This document shows positions 21,879 through 29,507 of a stretch of DNA of 64,000 nt, piece by piece; the stretch's first letter is position 1, and each line of letters begins with the position of its first letter. Where the stretch lies: the NCBI GenBank assembly GCA_964633205.1, contig CAZWFN010000005.1, positions 1 through 64,000 on the forward strand, read 5' to 3'. Source of the stretch: CAYVQE01 sp964633205. GTDB taxonomy: Bacteria; Myxococcota; B64-G9. Position numbers and translations under genes: made by a program. The notes under the pieces were generated by a model. The model was not told where the DNA came from and ran no database searches. It saw only the letters and a list, made by a program, of their open reading frames with translations.

Positions 21879-22478
21879 TCACCAGATGAAGTCCGGTGGC
21901 TCGATGACCACCAGCTTGCCCACCAGCTGGTCTTCATCGGCACCGTGGCCGAAGAAGGTGATGGTGCGGTCGCCCGCCTCGGTCTGCTCGACCTGGATCT
22001 CGATGCCCAGCCGCAGGGCCTTGCGGCGGGCCTGGTCCAGGCCCAGGGTACCGCTGCGCAACAGCTCCAGGATCTCGTAGGCCAGCATCCCCTTGAGGTA
22101 GTCGATATCGGTCGACAGCAGCACCGCTTCGGGCTCCATCAGCGAGGCCGCCAGGTAGGTGCGGTTGCCGGGCTGGCCGAAGATGGCCCAGATGTTCAGA
22201 TCCGCGATGTAGCCCGAGCCCGAGCCGTCGAAATCGGTGCGCAGGGCCTTGGCCAGCAGGGCCAGGGCCTCCGCCTGGCGGCGCGAGTGGACCCGGATAT
22301 TGGTGTACTGCTTGTAGTTGTTGGCCAGCTTGGTCAGCAGCTGGCTCGCCTGGCCCAGGCCGTGGTTGTCGAGCAACTGCCGGGCGGACTTCAGATCCAT
22401 TTCGACCACCGTCTGGGCCCGGGCCGGGCCGAGGGGCCATGACAGCAATAGCGGCAGCAATAACGACCAGATGCGCAT
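21879..22478 (-). CDS. Secreted protein of unknown function
   Basis: 199 residues. The signal peptide (MRIWSLLLPLLLSW…ARA/Q) is followed by a mostly helical mature part: VVEMDLKSARQLLDNHGL, then a segment with GSGSGYIADLNIWAIFG and YLKGMLAYEILELLR, and a C-terminal beta region ending VVIEPPDFIW. I do not recognise a family. It is 244 bases upstream of the DUF3857 pair on the same strand, and its product could be a partner or substrate of them, but the spacing and the palindrome between argue for separate transcription. The start is the first ATG of the frame and fits the signal peptide. Confidence 0.7.
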   Translation of the reverse strand: MRIWSLLLPLLLSWPLGPARAQTVVEMDLKSARQLLDNHGLGQASQLLTKLANNYKQYTNIRVHSRRQAEALALLAKALRTDFDGSGSGYIADLNIWAIFGQPGNRTYLAASLMEPEAVLLSTDIDYLKGMLAYEILELLRSGTLGLDQARRKALRLGIEIQVEQTEAGDRTITFFGHGADEDQLVGKLVVIEPPDFIW

Positions 22479-22532
22479 CCACGGGCCTCCGCCTCGTGGT
22501 TAGCACAACCCCCGCCGCCGGATCAAGCCAGA

Positions 22533-22636
22533 CAGACAGGTGTCAGCAGACAGACAGGTATCAGACAGACAGGTATCAGCCACATTCCATGGCCGCCAGA
22601 CAGGTATCAGCCACATTCCATGGCCACATTCCATGG
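22533..22636. repeat. Interleaved short direct repeats (14-mer x4, 13-mer x3)
   Basis: CAGACAGGTRTCAG occurs at 22533, 22551, 22566 and 22597; CCACATTCCATGG occurs at 22580, 22611 and 22624. Copies 3 and 4 of the first are each followed directly by the second, giving a 27-base compound unit repeated with a 31-base period. The stretch is AT-richer than its surroundings, is non-coding and sits between divergent genes (start codons at 22478 and 22776). No transposase is nearby. Confidence 0.85.
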
Positions 22637-22733
22637 GTCAGTGGTGGGTCCGGTGGGACCCGGTCGGTTGGCTGGCACCCGCTCGATCCGGCCCCTGGTC
22701 GAGTCAAGTGCCTGAAACTCCGTGGTTGGTTTT

Positions 22734-22748
22734 TGGCACAGGACTTGT
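22734..22748 (+). promoter_or_regulatory. Possible sigma-54 (-24/-12) promoter
   Basis: TGGCAC (22734-22739), five bases, then TTGT (22745-22748). This matches the -24/-12 consensus TGGCAC-N5-TTGC except for GT instead of GC at -12. A start about 12 bases downstream would leave a leader of roughly 16 bases before ATG 22776, with GGAGGA at 22767-22772. The mismatch is at an important position, so confidence is moderate to low. Confidence 0.35.
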
Positions 22749-22775
22749 ATCTGGAGGTGGGTGGCCGGAGGAACC

Positions 22776-23546
22776 ATGGAGCTCGAGACGCGAACACATG
22801 CTGCAGTCGCCTGCCTCTGCCTGGTCGTCCTGGTAGCGATTCCCGCCCCGGGCCAGGATGACGCGTTCGAAGGCTTCGAGACCTGGGACGAGGCCGAGGC
22901 CTCCAATCCCAGCGAACAAACCGGATCCCCCGAGGTTCGCCAGGCTCGTATGGCTTCCAGAACCGGCCAAGTTGATCGCGCTCCCGCCGAGCGGGCGCCG
23001 GCTGCGCAGCCGGCGCCCGCGGCGGGTTCGCTCGAGCAGCAGGCCGCGGCCGAGTCGCCGGAATCTTCTTTCGCGGTGCGCTTCGGCGCCGGGGCCTCCT
23101 GGCTGGTCGGGCTGCGCGTGGCAGACCGGGCCAGCGCCGACCGCTGGTTGAGCGATTTCAGCCTCTCCTGGGCGCCGTTCGGGCTGGTCGGCGAGATCGG
23201 AGTCGACCTGTCCTTGGGCCGCGACAGTCTGGTCCTGTTCCGCCCGAACTTGAAGTTCTTCTTCGTCAAGGAGGCCGCATTCTCGCTCTACCTCAAAGGT
23301 GGCTGCGAGCTGCTGTCGCACGAGGCCGGTCTCGAGGTCGGCGGTGGTGGCGGGCTGGGGTTGGTGTTCGGCATCATCGACAACCTGGCCCTGGAGATCG
23401 AGGCCTCGGCCGCGGTCTACTCGCTGAGCGATGCGGCCGCAGCGGCCTTGCTCGACCTCCCGGGCGAACCGCAACCCGGAGTAGAGCCTCCTTCAGGCCT
23501 GACCGTTTTTCCCGCCGTGACCGCCCGCCTGGTGGCCCGTTTCTAA
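22776..23546 (+). CDS. Predicted outer-membrane beta-barrel-like protein
   Basis: 256 residues from ATG 22776, chosen because GGAGGA lies 3-9 bases upstream and the signal peptide (cleavage near APGQ/DD) starts there; the frame is open 18 codons earlier. After a disordered Glu/Ala/Pro-rich linker (about residues 28-95) the protein alternates hydrophobic beta-strands and turns (SSFAVRFGAGASWLVGLRVA, FRPNLKFFFVKEAAFSLYLK) and ends in ARLVARF, a C-terminal Phe as in outer-membrane barrels. I do not recognise a specific family. It is preceded by the repeat cluster and the sigma-54-like site, so expression may respond to a dedicated enhancer-binding activator. Confidence 0.65.
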   Translation: MELETRTHAAVACLCLVVLVAIPAPGQDDAFEGFETWDEAEASNPSEQTGSPEVRQARMASRTGQVDRAPAERAPAAQPAPAAGSLEQQAAAESPESSFAVRFGAGASWLVGLRVADRASADRWLSDFSLSWAPFGLVGEIGVDLSLGRDSLVLFRPNLKFFFVKEAAFSLYLKGGCELLSHEAGLEVGGGGGLGLVFGIIDNLALEIEASAAVYSLSDAAAAALLDLPGEPQPGVEPPSGLTVFPAVTARLVARF

Positions 23547-23585
23547 GCTCCGCCTCTCGAATGATCGGCTCCGGCGCGGCGGCGG

Positions 23586-23614
23586 TTGAGTATGGCCGCC
23601 GCTGGGACTATGCT
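23586..23614 (+). promoter_or_regulatory. Putative sigma-70 promoter for the PKD lipoprotein gene
   Basis: -35 TTGAGT (23586-23591), a 17-base spacer and -10 TATGCT (23609-23614). Each hexamer keeps 4 of 6 consensus bases, with ideal spacing. The start would be about 44 bases before ATG 23665. Confidence 0.5.
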
Positions 23615-23664
23615 GGGCCCCGCGCGCGGCTCCGATGCCGATGGCGGCCGCCGGAGGAGGCTCC

Positions 23665-25560
23665 ATGTCACGACGATCGCTGCTGCTGTTGCCGGTTCTG
23701 ATCGGGCTGTGCCTGCCCGCCTGCGTCAAGCGCATTCCGGCCCGAGCCGGCGGCGATCGGCAGGTGGTCGCTGGTCAGCCGCTGCAGCTCGGCCAGTCAG
23801 TCGAGGTGCCCGAAGGCGCCCGGGTCGAGTGGCAGCTGGGCGACGGCGGTAGCGCCAGCGGTTCCCAGGTAACCCATACCTGGCACTGGCCGGGCGACTA
23901 CCAGATCGCGGTGACGGTCACCGATCCCGACGGCGCGCAGCGCCGGGACAGCGCCGCCATCGCAGTACAGCGCCCGCCCCTGCTTCAGGTCGTCCCGGCC
24001 GCGGCGGCCATGCTGCTGGTGCTGGCCCAGCCCGGCCAGCGGCTGGCCGAGGTGCCCCTGTTCGTCGAGCGCCTGTTCGCCGCCGGCCAGGACGCCAACG
24101 AGCTGCTGGCCGACGTGCGCGAAGCGCTCGGCTTCGATCCGTTCCGGCCCGATGGCTGGCGCGCCGCCGGCGTGGATCCCGGCGGCGGCTTGGCTGCGGT
24201 CGATCTGGCGCCCCTGGCCGCCGAGGCCAAGGAAGGGGCGTCCGCACTGGTGCTGGTAGCCTCGCTGCGGCCGGGGCCCGCCGCCCACGAATCGCTGCTG
24301 CGCCTGCTGGGCAAGGTCGGGATGATCGAGACCCGGCCGAGCGAGTGCGATCCTGCGATCCAGATCGTGCATCAGGTCAAGCCAGCGCGAGTGGTGGCCG
24401 CCTTCACCGCCTTCCGCGGTCACCTGTGGCTCGACCCGAATGCCGGCTACCGCCAGCGGCCGGGGGCTTTGCTGGCGAGCCTGCGCGCGGCTGGTCCAGA
24501 ACCGGGGATCGCCGCCGACCCGAGCTTCTCCCGGGCCGCGGCGCTGCGCGACGAGCCGGGTGCACTGCAGCTATACGTGGCACCCGGCGAGGTGGATCGG
24601 ATTCAGCGCGACCTTGGCGAAGCCGCGACCGAAGCGCTGCCGCAGGCGTTTCTCGACGCGACGACCTTTTTGCGCGGCGATGTCGACGTCGAGCCCGACC
24701 TGCTGCGGCTGCAACTGCGGCTCGGGCTGCAGGGCGAGCCGGCCGCGCGCCAGGTCCGGGCGCTGCGGGCCAGCAATCCAGTGCCTCCTTTTCGCAGCCA
24801 GCTGCCGGCCGGGCGTCACCTGGTGCTGAAGCTGTCGGCCGATTGGCCGGCGCTGCTGCAGTCGGCGACCGGGCTGGCCGCCGGCGCCGCGGCCTGGTCC
24901 GAGCTGCAGGCCGGCCTGACCGCGCTCGAGCAACGCACCGGCGTGGCCTTGCGCGAAGGGCTGCTGGCCAATGCCGGCGACAGCCTGGCCTTGGCGCTGC
25001 GGCTGCGGCTCGGGGTGCTGCTGGGCTTGGCCGGGGGCGACCGCGGTGCCGGGTCCTGGCAGGACGCCGTCGATGGGGTGCTGTTGCTGCAGCTGCGCGA
25101 TGCCGGGGCCTTCTTCGCCGCTGTCGCCGCGTTGTCCCGCTGGGCGCAGGAATCCGGCCTGGGCCTGCGGCAGGTGGGCGACGGGCCGTCGCGCCACTGG
25201 CTGCTCGGCTCCGGGCAAGACCCCCCGGTGCTGCTGCCGGCGCCGGACATGGCCCTGCTGGCCCCTTCGCTCAAGGCCGCCGCGGCGGTGCGCGATCGCC
25301 TGGCAACAGCGGACGCGCCCCGAAAACGCTGGCCGGCGGAGCTGGAGCAGCCCGCGCACCAGGTGCTGGCAGTCGATCTGGCCACCCTGACCGAGGATCT
25401 CGAACGAACCCCAGCACCGCCGGGCCAGTCGTCGGTGGCCCTGGTGCGCGGCATGATCCTGATGGGCTTGGCGCGCTTCGGCAAGCTGGACCGGCTGGTG
25501 ATCGACGCGACGGCGCAGCCGGAGGCGGCGCTGATCGAGCTGCGGCTGCGGCTGCGCTGA
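23665..25560 (+). CDS. Lipoprotein with PKD domain and long alpha/beta region
   Basis: 631 residues. ATG 23665 follows CGGAGGAGG and gives a basic n-region (SRR) and lipobox CLPAC. A PKD-like beta-sandwich follows (about residues 30-110; VEWQLGDGGSASG, HTWHWPGDYQIAVTVTD). The rest (about 115-631) alternates strands and helices with phrases such as ALGFDPFRPDGW and AAGVDPGGGLA. That is reminiscent of the DUF3352-type proteins seen as lipoproteins in Myxococcota; I propose this only tentatively. PKD domains usually mediate protein or glycan contacts at the surface. It has its own promoter, and the tdk gene starts 24 bases after its stop, so it may be co-transcribed with the salvage genes. Confidence 0.7.
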   Translation: MSRRSLLLLPVLIGLCLPACVKRIPARAGGDRQVVAGQPLQLGQSVEVPEGARVEWQLGDGGSASGSQVTHTWHWPGDYQIAVTVTDPDGAQRRDSAAIAVQRPPLLQVVPAAAAMLLVLAQPGQRLAEVPLFVERLFAAGQDANELLADVREALGFDPFRPDGWRAAGVDPGGGLAAVDLAPLAAEAKEGASALVLVASLRPGPAAHESLLRLLGKVGMIETRPSECDPAIQIVHQVKPARVVAAFTAFRGHLWLDPNAGYRQRPGALLASLRAAGPEPGIAADPSFSRAAALRDEPGALQLYVAPGEVDRIQRDLGEAATEALPQAFLDATTFLRGDVDVEPDLLRLQLRLGLQGEPAARQVRALRASNPVPPFRSQLPAGRHLVLKLSADWPALLQSATGLAAGAAAWSELQAGLTALEQRTGVALREGLLANAGDSLALALRLRLGVLLGLAGGDRGAGSWQDAVDGVLLLQLRDAGAFFAAVAALSRWAQESGLGLRQVGDGPSRHWLLGSGQDPPVLLPAPDMALLAPSLKAAAAVRDRLATADAPRKRWPAELEQPAHQVLAVDLATLTEDLERTPAPPGQSSVALVRGMILMGLARFGKLDRLVIDATAQPEAALIELRLRLR

Positions 25561-25584
25561 GGTGCCGAGGAGGCGGAGGTGGCC

Positions 25585-26169
25585 ATGCCCGTACAACCCA
25601 CCCGCAACGGCTGGATCGAGGTGATCTGTGGCTCCATGTTCAGCGGCAAGACCGAAGAGCTGATCCGGCGGCTGCGGCGCTCGCAGATCGCCCGCCAGCG
25701 GATCCAGATATTCAAGCCCGCCATCGACGACCGCTACCACGAGGCGGACATCGTCAGCCACAGCGAGCAGCGCATGGAGTCGACCCCGGTGCGCACGGCG
25801 GCCGAGATCCGAGATCGGCTGATCGACGGCGTGCAGGTGGTCGGCATCGATGAGGCCCAGTTCTTCGAACCGGCGCTGGTGGACGTCTGCGAACAGTTGG
25901 CCAACCGCGGCGTGCGGGTCATCGTCGCCGGGCTGGATCAGGACTACCGCGGCCGGCCCTTCGCTCCCATTCCCGATCTGCTGGCGGTGGCCGAATACAT
26001 CACCAAGAATCTGGCCATCTGCGTGCGCTGCGGCGCGCCGGCCAACCGGTCGCAACGCATCACCCAGTCCGATTCCCAACTGCTGGTGGGCGCGGGGGAT
26101 GCCTATGAAGCGCGCTGCCGGCATTGCTTCAAACCGGAGCCCGACGGTTCGGCTTTGGAGGGCAGATGA
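25585..26169 (+). CDS. tdk: Thymidine kinase (type II)
   Basis: 194 residues. It phosphorylates thymidine with ATP in the cytoplasm (pyrimidine salvage). Visible features are the P-loop GSMFSGKT (16-23), the aspartate/arginine segment DDRY (48-51), the Walker B-type IDEAQFF with catalytic Glu90, the GLDQDYRG lasso-adjacent motif and the four zinc ligands C146, C149, C178 and C181. Length matches the family. I chose ATG 25585, with GGAGG five bases upstream; an in-frame GTG at 25579 is also possible. The stop overlaps the next start (ATGA), so the uracil-phosphoribosyltransferase-like gene downstream is coupled to it. Confidence 0.95.
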   Translation: MPVQPTRNGWIEVICGSMFSGKTEELIRRLRRSQIARQRIQIFKPAIDDRYHEADIVSHSEQRMESTPVRTAAEIRDRLIDGVQVVGIDEAQFFEPALVDVCEQLANRGVRVIVAGLDQDYRGRPFAPIPDLLAVAEYITKNLAICVRCGAPANRSQRITQSDSQLLVGAGDAYEARCRHCFKPEPDGSALEGR

Positions 26170-26984
26170 GGGATCGCGCTTACCGGCGGCTGGGATACCG
26201 ACCCAACGAGATTCGCCATCGCTACGGTGAGCGGATACACATCCTCGGCGACCCGGTGCTGGTATCGCGGGTGCTGCGCATGTCGCAGCCGGCGACCCAG
26301 GCCATCGAGGCCAGCCTGCTGCTGCGCTCGGTCTACCGCGACCTGATGCGGGTGACCATGGCCGCCGAGTTTCCGCGCTGCCGGCTCAGCGAGCCGACCC
26401 GCATGGCCCGTCAGGAGCCGGATGCGGTCTGGAGCGGCGAGGTGATCGATCCGGAGACGCGGGCGGTCAGCGTGGCGCTGGCCCGGGCCGGGTTGATCTC
26501 ATCACAGGTCTGCTACGAGGAGATGGGCACCCTGCTGCATCCGGCCCATGTGCGCCAGGACTTCTTGATGGTCGAGCGGCGCACCAGCAAGAGCGGCAAG
26601 GTCACCGGGGCCGATGCCTTCGGGGCCAAGGTGGGCGGCTCCTACGCCGGCCGCATCGTCGTCTTTCCGGACCCGATGGGCGCCACCGGTGGATCGTTGG
26701 ACCTGGCGCTGCGCTTCGTCCGCCGGCGGGCCGGCGGCAAGCGGATCCACAAGCTGATCCTGCTGATGCTGGTGATCACCCCCGAGTTCATCCGACGCAT
26801 CGGCCGGGCCCATCCGGAGGCCATCGTCTATGCCGCCCGGCTCGACCGCGGCCGCAGCAGCGCCGACGCGTTGAACCGATCGCCGGGCGCGCTGCCGGAC
26901 GAGGAGTCCGGCCTCAACGCCCGCGGCTACATCGTGCCCGGTCTGGGGGGTCTGGGCGAGTATCTCAACAACGCCGAACGCTGA
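26166..26984 (+). CDS. upp: Uracil phosphoribosyltransferase-like protein, divergent and longer than usual
   Basis: 272 residues, against about 208 in typical UPRTases. ATG 26166 overlaps the tdk stop. The PRPP-binding loop FPDPMGATGGS and the uracil-site C-terminus (GLNARGYIVPGLGGLGEYL) are clearly UPRT-like, as is HPEAIVYAARLDRG before it. Other parts differ: the usual VPILRAGL reads VALARAGL, the GMYRDE region is replaced by MVERRTSKSGK, and about 15 extra residues interrupt the segment between ARLDRG and GLNARGY. It probably makes UMP from uracil and PRPP, consistent with tdk before it and hpt after it, but a changed base specificity cannot be excluded. Confidence 0.75.
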   Translation: MRDRAYRRLGYRPNEIRHRYGERIHILGDPVLVSRVLRMSQPATQAIEASLLLRSVYRDLMRVTMAAEFPRCRLSEPTRMARQEPDAVWSGEVIDPETRAVSVALARAGLISSQVCYEEMGTLLHPAHVRQDFLMVERRTSKSGKVTGADAFGAKVGGSYAGRIVVFPDPMGATGGSLDLALRFVRRRAGGKRIHKLILLMLVITPEFIRRIGRAHPEAIVYAARLDRGRSSADALNRSPGALPDEESGLNARGYIVPGLGGLGEYLNNAER

Positions 26985-27031
26985 GCCGAGCCTTGGGTCC
27001 CGTAGGCTTCACGCGGAAAGGAGCACCGGTC

Positions 27032-27586
27032 ATGGGAGCTGGAATGGACGGGGTGCGCGAGCTGATCTCCGAACAGCGGATACAGGCCCGGGTGGCCGAG
27101 CTGGGCGCCCGCATCGCGGAGGACTACCGGGACCGCGACCTGGTGCTGGTCGGTGTGCTCAAGGGTTGCTTCCTGTTCATGGCCGACCTCTGCCGTTGCA
27201 TCGACCTGTCGCTGTCGTGCGATTTTTTGGGGGTATCCTCCTACGGTGATGGCACTTCCTCCTCGGGCGTCATCCGCATCACCTCCGACCTGTCGCGTCC
27301 CATAGAGGGGCGCGACGTGTTGGTGGTCGAGGACATCGTCGACACCGGCCTGACCATGAACTACCTGCGTGATAACCTGCTCACCCGCCGGCCGGCCAGC
27401 CTGCGGGTCTGTTCGCTGCTGCACAAGCCGGCCCGCCAGCTGGTCGAGTCCCACATCGACTACCTCGGCTTCACCATCGAGGACGTGTTCGTCATCGGCT
27501 ACGGGCTCGACTATCAGTACCGCTACCGCAACCTGCGTTACATCGGGGTGTTGGATGAGCCGCCGGCCGCCGGCAGCGGCGGCTGA
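27032..27586 (+). CDS. hpt: Hypoxanthine(-guanine) phosphoribosyltransferase
   Basis: 184 residues, usual for bacterial HPRT. It converts hypoxanthine or guanine plus PRPP to IMP or GMP. Recognisable features are the LVGVLKGCFLFMADL region (with the PPi-binding cis-peptide segment), the flexible-loop neighbourhood DFLGVSSYGDGTSSSG, the PRPP loop VLVVEDIVDTGLT, and the base-binding end (KPARQLVESHIDYLGF, FVIGYGLDYQYRYRNL). ATG 27032 has AAAGGAG eight bases upstream; ATG 27044 is an alternative. It follows the UPRT-like gene by 47 bases and completes a salvage cluster (thymidine, uracil, hypoxanthine). Confidence 0.93.
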   Translation: MGAGMDGVRELISEQRIQARVAELGARIAEDYRDRDLVLVGVLKGCFLFMADLCRCIDLSLSCDFLGVSSYGDGTSSSGVIRITSDLSRPIEGRDVLVVEDIVDTGLTMNYLRDNLLTRRPASLRVCSLLHKPARQLVESHIDYLGFTIEDVFVIGYGLDYQYRYRNLRYIGVLDEPPAAGSGG

Positions 27587-27669
27587 ATTTTTGCATCGCC
27601 GCGACGGGTACAGTATACAGGACTCAGCGGCGCGATCCGGGCGGCGTGCCGACAACGCGGGAGAAGACC

Positions 27670-28515
27670 ATGGCCGAGATCCCCAGCGAGGCGGCGACGG
27701 CTCCGCCGCGCCAGAAGCGCAAGGGCGGGGGCGCCAAGTTCGTCATCGTGCTGTTGATCATCCTGGCGCTGGTGGGGGTGATCGTCTACCTGCTCAGCAT
27801 GATCAACTCCAAGCGTTTCTTCCTGGTGCCCGAGGGCGACCAGCTGGTGGTCAAGAAGGGCGTGTTCTTCCTGACCGGCAGCGAGCCCTACCAGGGCGAT
27901 GACCCGCAGGAGGCCGGGCTGTACGCCCCGATCCAGCTGCCGGAAGGATTTGGCACCGAGCCGAAGGAGTTCAACGATCTGTCCGAGCTCAACCACACCT
28001 TCGCCAACATCCTCATTCGGCAGGCGCAGAAGCTGGTTTTCTCCGGCAAGGACGCCGCCTACCACCGCGGCCAGGCCTATCTGGACCGGCTCGACAAGCT
28101 CAAGGGTCTCAAGCCCGATCAGGTCAAGCTGATCATGGCGCTCAACGCCGATGTCGACTACATCGAGGCCAAGCGCGCCTACCAGGGGGTGGAGAAGACG
28201 CTGGAACGGGCGTTGAAGAAATTTCGCCAGGCCGAGACCTACGGCACTGGCCGCTTCGCCGATGCGCGGGAATGGATCGCCAAGCTCGAAAACCTGCTGG
28301 CCATCATCCGCGCCTCCAAGGCCGGCAAGCTGCCCGCGGTGGTGCCGCAAGACGACGAGCCCGCCTCCCCGCCGGCGCCCGCCACGGACGAGGGCGATAC
28401 CGCCGGCGAGCCGCCCCAGCCCGACCCGCAGTCCGAGCCGGCCCCGGCCGATCCGGCCGCCCGAGACACATCCGGCGGTGACCCACCGGACGCGCCGAAC
28501 AGCGGCGGCGTCTGA
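27670..28515 (+). CDS. Single-pass inner-membrane protein of unknown function
   Basis: 281 residues from ATG 27670 (GGAGAAG upstream). A short basic cytoplasmic head (PPRQKRKGGG) is followed by one membrane helix (about residues 31-53), a periplasmic region of helices with possible TPR-like character (about 60-215, including ELNHTFANILIRQAQKLVF and GVEKTLERALKKFRQAETYG), and a Pro/Asp/Glu-rich disordered tail (about 225-281). I know of similar unannotated proteins in Myxococcota but no function. It follows hpt by 83 bases and is convergent with the carbamate kinase gene (28-base gap without an obvious terminator). Confidence 0.7.
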   Translation: MAEIPSEAATAPPRQKRKGGGAKFVIVLLIILALVGVIVYLLSMINSKRFFLVPEGDQLVVKKGVFFLTGSEPYQGDDPQEAGLYAPIQLPEGFGTEPKEFNDLSELNHTFANILIRQAQKLVFSGKDAAYHRGQAYLDRLDKLKGLKPDQVKLIMALNADVDYIEAKRAYQGVEKTLERALKKFRQAETYGTGRFADAREWIAKLENLLAIIRASKAGKLPAVVPQDDEPASPPAPATDEGDTAGEPPQPDPQSEPAPADPAARDTSGGDPPDAPNSGGV

Positions 28516-28543
28516 GCGCAAGCTCGGGTGGGGGAATTCTGGC

Positions 28544-29497
28544 TCAGCCGTGCTCGATGGTGGTGCCGGCCTCGCCGCGCAGGGCCCGGTGCAGCAGTTC
28601 GGGCGAGGTGATGATGGCCTGCTTGCCGCCGCCGACCAGGAAGTTGATGCAGGCCCGTATCTTGGGCCCCATGGAGCCGCCCGGGAAGTGGCCGGCCTCG
28701 AGATACTGCTTGGCCTGCTGCACGGTCATCCGGTCGATACCTTTCTGCTCCGGCTTGCCGAAGTCGAGATAGACCTGGTCGACCGCGGTCGAGATCACGA
28801 AGCGTTCGGCGTCGATACGCGAGGCCAACAGGGCGGAGGCGTAGTCCTTGTCGATCACCGCCGCCACCCCCTGCAGATCGCCGTCCGATTTGCGCACCAC
28901 CGGAATGCCGCCGCCGCCCACGGCGACCACCACGTAGCCGCCGCTGACCAGCGCCCCGATGGCGTCGCGCTCGATGATCTCCTTCGGCAGCGGCGAGGCC
29001 ACCACTCGGCGCCAGCCGCGGCCGGCATCCTCGCGCACGTCCCAGCCCTCATTGTCCGCTCGCTGTTTGGCCGTCTGCTCGTCCATGAACGAGCCGATGG
29101 GCTTGGACGGTTCCTGGAAGGCGTGGTCATCGGGATCGACCTGCACCTGGGTGATGACCGTGGCCACCTGGTTGGTCAGCCCGGCCCGGGTGAACTCGTT
29201 GCGCAGCGACTGCTGGATCATGTAGCCGATGGAGCCCTGGGTATCGGCGCCGATGGAGTCCAGCGGCACCGGGTGCAGCTCGCTCAGGCTCAGCTCGGTG
29301 CGCCGCAGCAGAAAGCCCACCTGCGGGCCGTTGCCGTGGCTGACGACCACGTTCCAGCCGTCCTCGATCATGGCGCGAATGTGGCGGCAGGTCTCGCGGG
29401 TGACCTCGAACTGGTCGCTGACCCGCTGGTGGTCTTTGTCGCGGATCAGCGAATTGCCGCCGATGGCCAGCACGGCCAGCTTGCCTCGATCGCCCAT
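28544..29497 (-). CDS. arcC: Carbamate kinase
   Basis: 317 residues. The enzyme interconverts carbamoyl phosphate plus ADP with carbamate plus ATP, usually in the catabolic direction to make ATP. The amino-acid-kinase fold starts with LAVLAIGGNSLI. Family motifs present are VVSHGNGPQVG, the HPVPLDSIGADTQGSIGYMIQQSL segment, AVGGGGIPVV and a C-terminal EAGHFPGGSMGPKI. The start at 29497 has AGGAGG upstream. It lies 10 bases downstream of the carbamoyltransferase gene and is surely co-transcribed with it. No arginine deiminase or agmatine deiminase gene is in the window, so the source of the carbamoyl group is open. Confidence 0.95.
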   Translation of the reverse strand: MGDRGKLAVLAIGGNSLIRDKDHQRVSDQFEVTRETCRHIRAMIEDGWNVVVSHGNGPQVGFLLRRTELSLSELHPVPLDSIGADTQGSIGYMIQQSLRNEFTRAGLTNQVATVITQVQVDPDDHAFQEPSKPIGSFMDEQTAKQRADNEGWDVREDAGRGWRRVVASPLPKEIIERDAIGALVSGGYVVVAVGGGGIPVVRKSDGDLQGVAAVIDKDYASALLASRIDAERFVISTAVDQVYLDFGKPEQKGIDRMTVQQAKQYLEAGHFPGGSMGPKIRACINFLVGGGKQAIITSPELLHRALRGEAGTTIEHG

Positions 29498-29507
29498 CGT
29501 CGGCCTC

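Noticed and set aside
28512..28548. GAGC-GCAA-GCTC hairpin as bidirectional terminator between convergent genes
   Set aside because: 4-bp stem and no T-tract on either side.
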